From IMG/VR virus record IMGVR_UViG_3300046003_001992, positions 1 through 26,088 of that record: 26,088 nt of DNA. One strand, written 5' to 3'. How positions within the stretch are numbered: the stretch's first letter is position 1; each line of letters begins with the position of its first letter. Under the pieces are notes generated by a model, which was not told the origin of the DNA, searched no databases, and saw nothing but the letters and a program-made list of their open reading frames with translations. Shown in pieces: positions 1 through 9,682 of the stretch. The translations under genes were made by a program, and so were the position numbers. The DNA is from a virus.

Positions 1-3000
1 TTAGTACCTTGTGATATTGGACCATGTCCTACAACCTGATTTTTCTTAAAGCCAAGATATTGAGCAAGACGAGCTGCAGCAATAAGTTGAGCTTTATTAT
101 TTGTTTTACTACGTGCTGCTATATCTCGATCGTTTGCTCCAATTACCTCTACCCCTATACTGCTTCTGTTGTAACCTGGTCCTGCATGCCAACCGAGAGC
201 ACCGTCCGGTAAGAATCTATGAATACCTCCTTGTTGATCGATTACATACTGTGCGGGAAGACCTCTACTATAGAAAGTAGCGTAGGTGCCATCTGCAGTT
301 CCGCCACCTCCTGTGTGGTGTATTATAAAATTTGCTGCTGGACTTGTTATAGTACCGGCTCCGTAGTTTGTAATGTCAAATTTATTTTTACTAGTATCAT
401 CTATAATATCAGATTCGGTTAAAGGAGTTAATCCTGCTGCTTTTAAATTTATGTTTGAGGTACCTTTCTGGAAGACGTAGTTAGGGTACGCTCTCTTGAA
501 GGCAGTAGTATCAAAAGGTGTTGATGTTTGACGGGCACAAGAATAGTCTGATCCTGCTCCTGGATATAATCCCGGACATGTTTTTTGACCGTTAGTCGAT
601 ACGGTAGATCCTCTATACCCGCTATTACCAGTACTCCCCTGTACTTGAGCAATTTTACTTCCAGTAGCAGAGATATCATCTCCTATCTTTATCATTTGAC
701 CTCTAATTCTAGTTGTCCATTCGTTATTTTGTAAAGTTTGAGTAAGCCCTACTACTACAAATCCTACTTTAGGTTCAAGAGCTGTGCCTCTTAGTGAAGC
801 AGGTAATCGATTTGAAGGCACAGTAAAAGCATTTCCCATTAAAATACCGCTTATACCGTCTATATTAATACTTAAGTTAGCAGGTATAAAAGGAGCTGAT
901 TGAGTATCCTTATCTTCTGCTTTTTTAATTCTAAGACGGTTTAAATAATAGGATATAGAAGGATCTGTTTGTATTTTTGATACTACTCCGGTATTGTATA
1001 CTTGTTTTACATATGCATTAAATTTCTTAGCTGTATCTAAGTCACTATTTATTTTAGCTTTTTGCTGTGTTTGTACGTCTTTATTTGAATTACCGCTATC
1101 AGCGTTAGAGGTAGAATTTAGCTTTATTTTCATAAATGCATCATCATACCCAGTGTTGTAAGCACCAATAGCAGTAGCATCTTGTGCATTAGCAACTTGA
1201 TTTCCAATAGTAGCTTGAGCAGATATGGCTATCATAGCAGACATTGGAGTATTCATGTTTGTTCTAAACTCCATATCTCTAATTATACTGCCCTTACCGA
1301 ATATATTTAACTGAGAAGGATTAGCTGAAATGCCCGCTCTATAAATACAAGTAGGTTCTCCTTTGCTAGGTACTCGTTGATCATCTTTAATTACTACAGT
1401 GTTTGAATCATCTCTGTAAGCTACTCTAAATAAATTAAAACCTCCAGTAGATTTATTTATATCGTCTAATACCCTATCTAAAAAAGGTTTAAAATAAACT
1501 GCTCCTTCTGCATCTGCTTTTAAAAACTGGTCGGCTACTTCCAATAAGTATTGAGTGTTAAGTAGTATCTCCATAGTTTTACCTTGAAGCGAAGTATTAG
1601 CCTTAAAAGGAGGTAGTCTATTAGAAAAAACATTATCTCTCTCTGGATTAAAAAGTTCGTTCTGGAATTTAGTATCTTTTGCAATATCGGGAGGAAATAA
1701 ACTTTTATAATCTTCTAAAGTTGCTTGAAAAGGTATTAATACTTTGTAAGGATCTACTGTAAAATGCTTTGGTGAAGTTAAACAGAAGTTATACTCTGGA
1801 TGAAAGTCAATATAAAAGTAAGGTTTGATATCATTGCTATTAGTAGTATTACTTTGTTTATCTTTTGCTTCATATAACAAGCACATACTGTTCATAAAGG
1901 CAAGTAAATAACCAAACTTAATATACACTGGTTTTTGTCCATTACCAATAGAAGGTGTTTCTCCTTCAGAAAATTCATAATTAGCTTTATATCCTGTACA
2001 TAGAGCTTTAAAATCTACATCTAAAATATCACCGTATAAAGTTTTATCAGCCATTAAGTTGCTGTTAAAACCTTTAATAGCATAATCTAAAACATTAAAG
2101 CTTGCTGGACTGCTTTGTTTTGGAGTTGTAGTGAATATACCGTTAAGAACTCCGCTTTCAAAAAGAGTTCTAGTATTATCTTGAAAATCAATCAGGGTTA
2201 TCCCTGGAGAATTATAAGCTGTTGCTTGTCCTTGTGTCATATTGGCTATAAGCATAGCATGTAATGCAGAATTATACTGTTTAGCTTCTTGTGTTTGAGC
2301 TACAGTTGCTGTATTCTGTCCTCCTATAGTTTCTCCTGTCGGATTAACTGATGTTCCTACTGCCGGTATTGGAGCACCTGTAGCGGGAGGTAAGGAAAGT
2401 ACTTGGTCTATAAGACCACTATCATTGAATGTGACTGTTCCAGTAATGGTATCTCCTTTAACAACCAATCCTTTTATTGTACTGTGTATAATAAGACTCA
2501 CATCTTTATTTACTCCATTACCTATATTAGCAAACTGTAAATCATCTACTATAACTTCACCTACCTGGTAGAACCAGTTAGTTAACCCTTGTACATATTC
2601 TTCTCTTGTATGTCTTCCTTGAGGGTTTATAACAAATTGTATAAATTTTTGTTGTCCGTTTAGTACATAGGCAAGTTGTACATCGAATGGATTTATAATA
2701 ATAGTATCTTCTTTAAGTTTAGTAGAAAATAATCTTCTATTACCAAAAAGAAGAGACGTTACATTTGTAGTAGCTGTTCTTTCATTCTTTATGTTTAAAG
2801 ATACATCTAAAAGTCCTACTGTAGTAGAAGGAGTGTAATCTGTAAGAGGGTCTTTCCATATACCTCCGGTCTCAACACCAGTAAGAAAGTTAACGTTCAC
2901 TCTCGGATAAAGCGTCACATCAGAAGCACCTACCTTAACAGATATCTTGTCGTACAAGTAATCATTTCTAGATATTCGCGTGTCTTTAATAGATAAGTCG

Positions 3001-4334
3001 ATTAACGAATCTGCATATCCTTGTCTAGTTGGATCGGCTAATTCATCTATTAACTTCGTATTTAGTTTTACAGGTTGAGGTCTAGTAGCAACACCTGCAG
3101 CTATAAATTGCCAACCGTTTTTGTGGTTTAAAAATAAACCTGCACGTGGGGCGTAGTAAACACTGCCTACTGTTCCTCCAATATTAAGGTCGTTGTTAAG
3201 AGCAGTGTTAGTAGAGTTTACTTTATAAAAATAATCAGTTCCAAATGGATCGCTTTCACCAGAAGTTTGTACAGCTGCAAAAGATATAGCACCTAGCCAA
3301 GTAGCATCTGGATCTTTTCCGTTAACGGCTTTATAAATGGCTTTTATACCGTCTACGTTTTTTGCTTCTGGCGGCGGTACTGCTAGTAATTTTTGGCTTA
3401 CACGGGCTGCTAAGTCTTCTGCTTTTTTCTGGTTTTCTATAGCTATTCGCTGTCTTTCTCGAAGCTCTGCTTGTTGATCTTTAATTTTCTCCTTTAAAAC
3501 TTTTGGCATTGTAAAGGTCTGATTGATCCTTACCGTATCTATTACTGAACCTAATCCTACTAGCTTTATATTACAATCAAATCCTCCGTCTTGATTGAAA
3601 GAATAGTAAAAGTTAGTAACTGTTCCAAGCATTCCATCGTAGTTACCGTTAGATTGCTTATTCTTTTTAGTTATAGCTTGCTGTATGTCTTCCTTTCCGT
3701 TAAATTGAGTCTTATCAAAAATATCTAGAGGTGCATTGTCTGCACTGTTAGTTTGAAACTTTTCCTTATTATCAAAATAATTAACATGTCCCCATTCAAG
3801 TAGCATAGTGTATCCTAATCTAAAATATAAAGCCTCTACTATATTAAGTTGTACTATATTCCAAACTTTAAAATTAATAGATGCCTCTCTTAAAGAACCT
3901 AAAGTACCTTTGCTATCAATAGTTAAAGATTCAATACCAGGCATTGGTCTGTAGCCTTGCTGTAATCCTCCTAATCCATAAGCACCATCAGGACCTAGAC
4001 CGTACCTTAATTTTGTCTGTTTATCAACGAGTTGAGAAGTACCAGCTTGTAGTATCCAATTTTGAGCAAGACTTTCAGGGGTAGTATATCCCCCAGGTAC
4101 TGTTTCTCCATCAAATAAATTTGCATAGAATTGTTGGAATGTCTGATTACCTGCTGGGGCAACTCTGACAGAAGATACAAGTCTTGTCCAAGACATTTTA
4201 TTTGCAAGATACAAAACATCTTCGTTAGTTCTAGTCTCTAACGCGTTCTTTTTAGATCTTACATCTAATTGGTCTAAGATATACTCATCAAAAGGAGCTC
4301 CTATGACATTGGATAAAACCTTACCTGATAACAT
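1..4334 (-). CDS. Baseplate hub protein with C-terminal N-acetylmuramoyl-L-alanine amidase domain (3' end beyond window)
   Basis: The frame is open from ATG at 4334 to the left edge (1444 codons visible, no stop), so the protein is partial. The start overlaps the end of the upstream gp53-like gene by 14 nt. The first ~1200 residues look like tail-hub structure: a segment rich in beta strands with Leu-Glu-Trp-Gly-His near residue 180, a charged coiled coil at ~275-305, and a hub-like beta region at ~1150-1215. The last ~110 visible residues match the Amidase_2/PGRP family: FIIHHTGGG with His1339 and His1340, GWHAGPGYNRSSIGVEVIG around His1383, and VVGHGP with His1437. His1339 and His1437 fit the usual zinc positions; the third ligand would lie past the edge. 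I infer a tail-tip protein that organises the baseplate hub and cuts peptidoglycan during entry, analogous to the T4 gp27/gp5-lysozyme arrangement but with an amidase. The amidase call is firm; the hub call rests on position and size. Confidence 0.85.
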   Translation of the reverse strand, partial: MLSGKVLSNVIGAPFDEYILDQLDVRSKKNALETRTNEDVLYLANKMSWTRLVSSVRVAPAGNQTFQQFYANLFDGETVPGGYTTPESLAQNWILQAGTSQLVDKQTKLRYGLGPDGAYGLGGLQQGYRPMPGIESLTIDSKGTLGSLREASINFKVWNIVQLNIVEALYFRLGYTMLLEWGHVNYFDNKEKFQTNSADNAPLDIFDKTQFNGKEDIQQAITKKNKQSNGNYDGMLGTVTNFYYSFNQDGGFDCNIKLVGLGSVIDTVRINQTFTMPKVLKEKIKDQQAELRERQRIAIENQKKAEDLAARVSQKLLAVPPPEAKNVDGIKAIYKAVNGKDPDATWLGAISFAAVQTSGESDPFGTDYFYKVNSTNTALNNDLNIGGTVGSVYYAPRAGLFLNHKNGWQFIAAGVATRPQPVKLNTKLIDELADPTRQGYADSLIDLSIKDTRISRNDYLYDKISVKVGASDVTLYPRVNVNFLTGVETGGIWKDPLTDYTPSTTVGLLDVSLNIKNERTATTNVTSLLFGNRRLFSTKLKEDTIIINPFDVQLAYVLNGQQKFIQFVINPQGRHTREEYVQGLTNWFYQVGEVIVDDLQFANIGNGVNKDVSLIIHSTIKGLVVKGDTITGTVTFNDSGLIDQVLSLPPATGAPIPAVGTSVNPTGETIGGQNTATVAQTQEAKQYNSALHAMLIANMTQGQATAYNSPGITLIDFQDNTRTLFESGVLNGIFTTTPKQSSPASFNVLDYAIKGFNSNLMADKTLYGDILDVDFKALCTGYKANYEFSEGETPSIGNGQKPVYIKFGYLLAFMNSMCLLYEAKDKQSNTTNSNDIKPYFYIDFHPEYNFCLTSPKHFTVDPYKVLIPFQATLEDYKSLFPPDIAKDTKFQNELFNPERDNVFSNRLPPFKANTSLQGKTMEILLNTQYLLEVADQFLKADAEGAVYFKPFLDRVLDDINKSTGGFNLFRVAYRDDSNTVVIKDDQRVPSKGEPTCIYRAGISANPSQLNIFGKGSIIRDMEFRTNMNTPMSAMIAISAQATIGNQVANAQDATAIGAYNTGYDDAFMKIKLNSTSNADSGNSNKDVQTQQKAKINSDLDTAKKFNAYVKQVYNTGVVSKIQTDPSISYYLNRLRIKKAEDKDTQSAPFIPANLSINIDGISGILMGNAFTVPSNRLPASLRGTALEPKVGFVVVGLTQTLQNNEWTTRIRGQMIKIGDDISATGSKIAQVQGSTGNSGYRGSTVSTNGQKTCPGLYPGAGSDYSCARQTSTPFDTTAFKRAYPNYVFQKGTSNINLKAAGLTPLTESDIIDDTSKNKFDITNYGAGTITSPAANFIIHHTGGGGTADGTYATFYSRGLPAQYVIDQQGGIHRFLPDGALGWHAGPGYNRSSIGVEVIGANDRDIAARSKTNNKAQLIAAARLAQYLGFKKNQVVGHGPISQGT

Positions 4335-4632
4335 TATTTACTCTATTATATGTAGTTAATATCGATTGTATATCTTGTGGAATTCGTAATTGAATTCCTA
4401 CAGGAGGGTATATTGAATCTCCTGGTAAAGCATTTGCTGATGAAATAATCCACCAAAGGCTTGAATCTTGGTAAAAATCATAAGCTAATAGATCCAATCT
4501 ATCATCCACAGTAGTAATTACATAGTAGTCATTATCTGTAGGAGCTATTTCCGGATAAACGTTTGTAACATAATACAGGCTACCTGTTACGTCAAGCTTT
4601 GTTGTTTCTATGGTTTGGTATCTAGATGGCAT
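4321..4632 (-). CDS. Baseplate wedge protein, gp53/LysM-like
   Basis: This 103-residue protein carries the pattern seen in T4 gp53-type and LysM-like small baseplate proteins: residues ~45-65 read DRLDLLAYDFYQDSSLWWII, followed by SANAL, a proline-rich stretch, a Gly-x-x-Leu and an Ile-Pro pair. In the family this fold lets the wedge or a tail protein grip neighbouring baseplate subunits. It is shorter than T4 gp53 (about 196 residues), so it may represent only the core domain. It sits 13 nt after the large baseplate gene and overlaps the hub-amidase gene by 14 nt, which suggests translational coupling within a baseplate operon. The family assignment is by motif only. Confidence 0.75.
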   Translation of the reverse strand: MPSRYQTIETTKLDVTGSLYYVTNVYPEIAPTDNDYYVITTVDDRLDLLAYDFYQDSSLWWIISSANALPGDSIYPPVGIQLRIPQDIQSILTTYNRVNNVIR

Positions 4633-4645
4633 AATAATTAGTTAC

Positions 4646-6586
4646 TTACTTTTTTCTAGTATTTTTTTTAGGAGCTGGTTGTTTACTATTGAAAGCATAA
4701 GTTCCAGCACCTAGGATTCTTTGAGTTGAGCCAGCTGCTAATTGAGGAGCACTGAAAGTGCGGCTTTGTGCTGCTTGTTGAGCAGCTATAGAAGAACGTC
4801 TTACATCACCTGCAGCTATAGATGCTTGAGAAGTTGCTTCTTCAATTGCTCTTATCTGTGCTGCTAAAGCCTGTCCTTTATTAGTAGCGGAGTTATCAGG
4901 ATTATCTATTCCCGTGCTTAAGAATCCAGTATCAGCAATCAATGGAATGTAAGGATTTTCGTAATTCTCTCTTCTTGGTAATATGTTCATAATTGGTTTA
5001 AACGTACAGCTAACATCTACTACAAAAGGTAATTGAGCTACATCTGTTTCAGTGTAGTTGTTTGAAGGATCTCCGTTTAATAAAATCTCCCACCCTACAT
5101 CTGTATTTAAAGTCACATTAACATTTTCTAAAAATCCAGGTACCCTATAAAAATAGTCTCCTATTGTCAGATTAACAACATTTCCTCTCATAAAATTAGT
5201 ATCTGGGGAGTAATCTGGATATACTTGAGATATTAAATGATTTAATTTTTTATAGAGCGGGCGCATTTCGCTTCTCGTTTGAACAAATAACTTAAAGTTA
5301 AAAGAAACACTTCTATCAAATCCTTGATAGGTTCTAAAAGTTTCACCTCTACCTAAGTATTTAAAACTATTATACTGTGCTTGGTTACTATCTTGGATAG
5401 CACCATCTAGAAAAGCTCTAAATACAAGCGCTACTGCATCACCAGGATAGTCATTAGACATACACTCAAATGCAAATTTAATTAAATCTTTTGTATCATT
5501 ACCTCCTGCAATCCAAGGAGTTTGAGTATTAGCATTATAGTAGAATAAATTTTTTGCATTTAACTTGTCTATAGCTTGCGGAATAATATCGTTATAGTTA
5601 ACTCTTTTAAAAGTATTGATACCCGGGTTACCTACGTTAAGTCTAGCTTCTTGTGAGAAGAGAGGGTAAACAGTAGATGCTACATCACCGCCCTCTAATT
5701 CAATTCTAAAGTCTTTTATGTTTACTACAAGCGGGTCATCTCCTGGTCTAGTATCATAATTGGCAATCTTTTCGTAAGTAAAGGCTATACTAGAATAAGC
5801 TTTAGCTGGAATAGTACTGGTTGCTCTTCTGATAATAGTAGAACCAATACCATAAGTTGAACCGGGTCCTCCTTGGTAATTTAATATCTGACCTTGTGCT
5901 GATGCAATTCCTAATTGATTAACTGCTTGAAGTTTAACAGCATCTTCAGCACCAAATAGAAATCCAGTTGTTTCTTTTAACTTTAATTGGCTTAATAGTA
6001 ATAATCTATTTGAATCAGGAGTATTGCTATTAGCAACAATGTACTCATAAGTTGTTTGAGGAGATTCGTATATAGTTGGGCTAATACCATGCCTGTTAAA
6101 ATGCTTTCCTGTACCCTGTGCAGCAATTTGTGCTAAAGTATTAGCAGGATCATAAGTCTGAGTAACTGGTGATACTTGGTTATCTATTTGAAATAAACCT
6201 AAAATACCTACGTTGTTTTGAATAGTGCTAGGTACTTGAGTAAGAGGGTTGGTTAACTGTAATCCTTTTTGTTTTTGAATAAACATTGGACCACGAGGTG
6301 CATCCTTTAAAAAGTTTTGTATTCTAAGTCTATCTATTTCGCCTGCAGTTGTAGTATAGGTGTTACCTGCCACCTCTGATAATTTACCTCCTCGTATTGG
6401 AAAGTCTAAACTTGTTCTATTGGTTTCGTAAAAGCTATTAAAAAAGCTTGTAGCAGCATTAGAGGTATTTGGAACAGTATCAGGTATAGGAGATTGTATG
6501 TAAGGTTGTGTACTTGATCCACCATTAGGTTTATCATTACCGTAACGTAAGGTTTTAAAATCTGTTTTAAAATTTATTAACGGCAT
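4646..6586 (-). CDS. Large baseplate/tail structural protein, exact role unknown
   Basis: The 646-residue protein has no signal peptide or membrane segment. The N-terminal ~120 residues are Pro/Asn/Thr-rich and probably extended. The central and C-terminal parts are beta-rich, with a conserved-looking block at ~380-560 containing aromatic and glycine clusters such as ALVFRAFLDG, GFDRSVSFNFKLFVQTRSEM and a VGWEILLNGD segment. The last ~75 residues are Ala/Gln/Ser-rich and end in a Lys/Arg tail. Its place between the tape measure and the gp53-like wedge gene suggests a baseplate or tube-baseplate connector protein, the slot where T4-like phages keep gp48/gp54-type proteins. I cannot show homology to either. 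The next upstream gene ends 3 nt before its ATG. Confidence 0.7.
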   Translation of the reverse strand: MPLINFKTDFKTLRYGNDKPNGGSSTQPYIQSPIPDTVPNTSNAATSFFNSFYETNRTSLDFPIRGGKLSEVAGNTYTTTAGEIDRLRIQNFLKDAPRGPMFIQKQKGLQLTNPLTQVPSTIQNNVGILGLFQIDNQVSPVTQTYDPANTLAQIAAQGTGKHFNRHGISPTIYESPQTTYEYIVANSNTPDSNRLLLLSQLKLKETTGFLFGAEDAVKLQAVNQLGIASAQGQILNYQGGPGSTYGIGSTIIRRATSTIPAKAYSSIAFTYEKIANYDTRPGDDPLVVNIKDFRIELEGGDVASTVYPLFSQEARLNVGNPGINTFKRVNYNDIIPQAIDKLNAKNLFYYNANTQTPWIAGGNDTKDLIKFAFECMSNDYPGDAVALVFRAFLDGAIQDSNQAQYNSFKYLGRGETFRTYQGFDRSVSFNFKLFVQTRSEMRPLYKKLNHLISQVYPDYSPDTNFMRGNVVNLTIGDYFYRVPGFLENVNVTLNTDVGWEILLNGDPSNNYTETDVAQLPFVVDVSCTFKPIMNILPRRENYENPYIPLIADTGFLSTGIDNPDNSATNKGQALAAQIRAIEEATSQASIAAGDVRRSSIAAQQAAQSRTFSAPQLAAGSTQRILGAGTYAFNSKQPAPKKNTRKK

Positions 6587-6589
6587 TGA

Positions 6590-6817
6590 TTATCGTTTAG
6601 CTGATTTTAAATAATCTAAGTAGGTAGCTGTATCTCTTAAATTGGAGACATAGTCGATTGGTAATTGACTTGGCGGTACTACTATAGAGGCATTGGGTAC
6701 AGAATAACCTCTTTCAACTACAGCTACGTTTTCAGGAGTACCTTCGAAGATACCTGTTGTAGTGGTTCTACCCTGTTTACTTAATTGCGATTTTTTTATT
6801 TGATCTAGTAATGCCAT
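6590..6817 (-). CDS. Small conserved-looking tail protein of unknown function (75 aa)
   Basis: I do not recognise this protein. It begins MALLDQIKKSQLSKQG, has a Thr/Gly-rich middle, a Pro-rich stretch near residue 48 and a final helix with two tyrosines. No membrane segment or catalytic motif is visible. It is packed 1 nt after the tape measure gene and 3 nt before the large baseplate gene, so it is almost certainly co-translated with them and probably a minor tail or baseplate component or chaperone. Confidence 0.7.
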   Translation of the reverse strand: MALLDQIKKSQLSKQGRTTTTGIFEGTPENVAVVERGYSVPNASIVVPPSQLPIDYVSNLRDTATYLDYLKSAKR

Positions 6818-6818
6818 A

Positions 6819-9032
6819 TTATGATTTTTTTAATCCATGATCTGTTTCAAAGTTCCTTCTAACAGAAGCGTAAACAGGTTGTCCGTCAATAAACAAGTTA
6901 AAGTTAGGATTTGTATTAGTTGCTGTTGTAGCGGCAGCAGGAGCAGGAACTTGAGCTTGCTGATTTGCTGTGATAGGGCTTACAGGTTTTGTCATCCCTT
7001 CTGCACTCGTAGGAGGAATACTAAAAGAAGGGACTGGTGTAGATAAAACAGCTCCTATAGCTGCAGCAGCAGCGATAGCGGCGGCTACTCCTAATGCAGG
7101 TCCGACTACAGGTATCATGGATAAACTTGAAATCATACTTGCTGCCATAATACCTACTAGGGTAGCTCCTATTATCTTTAAGTACGGGATAGCTTGCTGT
7201 AGGTAGGTTGGAAAGTTTTTAATAATATCTGCAATACCAGTGAAAGCCCATTTTAAAGTATTAGCAATTTTTTTTATATTTTCTCCGTTACTAATAAAGT
7301 TAATAAATCCTTCTATAAGTCCTTTTACAGGTCCTTCTAATACTTCTGCTAGAGTAGCTTTTAATTTTTCTATTGCAGCTTGAAACTTATCTTGAATAGA
7401 AGCCCTTCTTAAATCGGCTTGCTCTTGCTCACTTAATTGTTCTTTGATTCGTTTTTGACCTTCAGCAGTTTTCATTAACGTATTATACCTATGCTGCAAA
7501 GACTCTCCTTGTTCTGCACCTAGTACTTTAGCTTGCTTCTCTAAAAGTAATCTCTTAGACAACTCTTCAACACTTAAGCCTATTGCATCCGCTTCTGCTT
7601 TTCTTTGAATGACATTTTCATTCATGAAGGAATCATAAGTTACTTGCTGCTTATTTAACTCCTCCATTAAGCCAGCTGTATTACCCATTAAGGCAAGCTC
7701 TCTTGCTCTAGTTAAGTTAATATTACGGCCAGTTAGTACCTGTAATTCAAATTCTTTTTGTATACTTGTTTCAAAATCTAATAAAGACTCTCCTTGCTTA
7801 TTAATATCATTTAATGTAGTGCCTAATCTAGTTGCTCTAATAACTGCACCGGATAATGCTTCAGTACTACCTTTAAAGTTAATGACAATAGCGGAACTAA
7901 CTTTAGCAATTCCCTCCATTATCTGTCTTGTACTTAAAGCTATTTTATTTCTAGCCCCTTCTATTACTCTTGTACTCGCAACGATGCCATAAGTCTCTCC
8001 TAAAGTCTTACCTGTTAGAGCAGATTGTCTTGCTAGAGCTTCCATACTTTCTGCAGAAGCTCCTGTTCTCTTTTGAATTAGAGCAGCATTTTCAGCAAAA
8101 CCTTTTTGTACTGGCGCTAAATAACCTAATTGAGTACTAATTTCTCCGTAACTTTGAGATACTTCTTCAATTCGTAAACCGAAGTTCTTAGAGCTAGTAG
8201 CAATATCTATAAACTGACTTTGTAAGGTTCTTGCTTCACTGACGCTTACACCAAGACTTTTAGCTATTTTAAAAGTTCTAGCATCAAATTCGAGAACTAA
8301 TTCTATAATCTTTTGAAACAGAGAAAAAATACCTGTTACGTAGGTCATAGGGTCTAGTAAACTTCTTCCAATACTTGCGAAGGTTTCTTTAATTCCTGCG
8401 CCTAGAGCTTGCCACCTACTTCCTGTTTCTGCAGCTTTTTTATTTATAGCTTCAAGAACTTCCTTCGAATCAACTAGTTTATTTAATACCGGTATTTTTG
8501 ATATTCCTTGGAAAAGCTCTCCTACTTTACCTGCTGCTTTTTCGGCTTTTATAGCTTTATCTAATAATCTCTCTTCTAATTTAATTTGCTGTTCTAAAGC
8601 TTTATTTGCTGCTTTAACATTCCCTAAACTATCGTCTGATACCTGAACTCCTTGCATCTCTAAACTTAAGAGATTTGACTCTATACTAGATTGTCTAGCT
8701 TTTAAAGCTACGATGCTTTCTTGATACTTTTTAGAATTTACAAATCCTTTAGTTAATCCCTCTGAAGTTAGTTTTGTTTTTTCTACGGCTTTTGCAGCCA
8801 TTAGTAATTCTTTCGTTAGATCTTTAAGGGTACCTTTTGCTACTTTAGCTGCTGCTTCATCAAAACCCTGTACACTCTCAGTCATATGGAGAATCTCAGT
8901 ACCAATGTCTCTTTGTAAAATACGAGCAACATCTTCTAGAGTATTTTTAACACTTGCAAACTGCTCTTTTAGAGTTTGAGTATTTTTAATATCATCTCTA
9001 CTAGGGCCGCCTGTTCCATCTGCATCTGCCAT
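6819..9032 (-). CDS. Tape measure protein
   Basis: A 737-residue, mostly helical protein that should set tail length and pass into the cell envelope during injection. Long Ala/Lys/Glu/Leu coiled-coil stretches fill residues ~15-200 and ~440-560, and a strongly hydrophobic Ala/Ile/Val-rich region lies at ~614-664, typical of tape measures. The C-terminal part is Pro/Ala/Thr-rich. I chose the ATG at 9032 (MADADGTGG) over the in-frame ATG at 9056: the promoter-like TATTTATA at 9060-9067 would leave only 3 nt before 9056 but 27 nt before 9032, in line with the other units. It precedes the baseplate genes and follows the chaperone-like pair, the usual tape-measure position, with an HNH gene between. 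It is shorter than many myovirus tape measures. Confidence 0.87.
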   Translation of the reverse strand: MADADGTGGPSRDDIKNTQTLKEQFASVKNTLEDVARILQRDIGTEILHMTESVQGFDEAAAKVAKGTLKDLTKELLMAAKAVEKTKLTSEGLTKGFVNSKKYQESIVALKARQSSIESNLLSLEMQGVQVSDDSLGNVKAANKALEQQIKLEERLLDKAIKAEKAAGKVGELFQGISKIPVLNKLVDSKEVLEAINKKAAETGSRWQALGAGIKETFASIGRSLLDPMTYVTGIFSLFQKIIELVLEFDARTFKIAKSLGVSVSEARTLQSQFIDIATSSKNFGLRIEEVSQSYGEISTQLGYLAPVQKGFAENAALIQKRTGASAESMEALARQSALTGKTLGETYGIVASTRVIEGARNKIALSTRQIMEGIAKVSSAIVINFKGSTEALSGAVIRATRLGTTLNDINKQGESLLDFETSIQKEFELQVLTGRNINLTRARELALMGNTAGLMEELNKQQVTYDSFMNENVIQRKAEADAIGLSVEELSKRLLLEKQAKVLGAEQGESLQHRYNTLMKTAEGQKRIKEQLSEQEQADLRRASIQDKFQAAIEKLKATLAEVLEGPVKGLIEGFINFISNGENIKKIANTLKWAFTGIADIIKNFPTYLQQAIPYLKIIGATLVGIMAASMISSLSMIPVVGPALGVAAAIAAAAAIGAVLSTPVPSFSIPPTSAEGMTKPVSPITANQQAQVPAPAAATTATNTNPNFNLFIDGQPVYASVRRNFETDHGLKKS

Positions 9033-9059
9033 ATAAAATTTATTGAATAGCTTCATGTA

Positions 9060-9067
9060 TATAAATA
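9060..9067 (-). promoter_or_regulatory. Candidate late promoter of tape measure/baseplate operon
   Basis: The coding strand reads TATTTATA, preceded by CTC. It lies between the HNH stop and the tape measure start, 27 nt before the preferred ATG at 9032. It is one of a set of matching sites upstream of minus-strand genes. Confidence 0.6.
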
Positions 9068-9074
9068 GAGCTCA

Positions 9075-9656
9075 TTAGCCTTTTGATCCTTTTTCCATGT
9101 TTTCTCTCCACCACATAGGCTGTAGGTTTGTAAAACGGTTTAACTTATAAACGTCTTGTTCTTCTTTTGCTAACGCTAATGGTACTATATGATCAACTAC
9201 CCATTTTCCTTCCCCAAACCCGTAGTTTTCCCAGGTCATTCCCGTAGTAAATTTAATTTCGATATGTTTTTGAAGTTGCTCAAAAGATTCTAATCCTAAA
9301 ATCTCTAATGTTGATTTGGATTTAGAAAATCCGCTGATATGTTGAGCTATTCTTGTACGTATATTAGCTTTTAATTTTTGTAAAGGAGTTTTTTTGTAGG
9401 TTTTAGCATAATCTTTGACATGTTCTAAGTTATTGAGCTTCCACTGTTTATAGTAATTTTGCTGTTCACTTCTCCATTTTCGTCCACGTTCTTTAATTTT
9501 TTCTTTATTCTTACGGTAGGATTTAAGCCTGTACCTGCTTACTACGACGTTAAAGCAGCTTTTACAGGTTCCCATTTTTCCGTCTTTATAGGACTTAGAA
9601 CTGTGAAAATTAGAGAAGTCTTTACTCACGTTACACTTAATACAAACTTTCTCCAT
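9075..9656 (-). CDS. HNH homing-type endonuclease with N-terminal zinc finger
   Basis: This 193-residue protein has an N-terminal zinc-binding knuckle (Cys5-x-x-Cys8 and Cys31-x-x-Cys34), a basic DNA-binding middle, and a C-terminal HNH nuclease motif: Asp155-His156 in WVVDHIVPL, Asn177 in TNLQP, and Asn186-x-x-Lys189. Such free-standing phage HNH enzymes cut DNA at a target in related genomes and spread by repair. It lies between the chaperone-like genes and the tape measure, a junction that is normally uninterrupted, which supports a mobile insertion. A terminator-like hairpin stands just upstream and it has its own promoter-like motif, so it may be expressed as a separate unit. The target site cannot be read from this sequence alone. 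Confidence 0.9.
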   Translation of the reverse strand: MEKVCIKCNVSKDFSNFHSSKSYKDGKMGTCKSCFNVVVSRYRLKSYRKNKEKIKERGRKWRSEQQNYYKQWKLNNLEHVKDYAKTYKKTPLQKLKANIRTRIAQHISGFSKSKSTLEILGLESFEQLQKHIEIKFTTGMTWENYGFGEGKWVVDHIVPLALAKEEQDVYKLNRFTNLQPMWWRENMEKGSKG

Positions 9657-9670
9657 GCTTAGTATTTACA

Positions 9671-9678
9671 TATAAATA
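9671..9678 (-). promoter_or_regulatory. Candidate late promoter of HNH gene
   Basis: The coding strand reads CTATTTATA, with 14 nt to the HNH start codon at 9656. It lies directly after a terminator-like hairpin at 9683-9717. Confidence 0.5.
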
Positions 9679-9682
9679 GCTT

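Noticed and set aside
1340-1347. TATAAATA inside the hub-amidase gene, resembling the promoter motif
   Set aside because: It lies deep within a coding frame with no start codon of a new gene at the right distance, so it is most likely chance.
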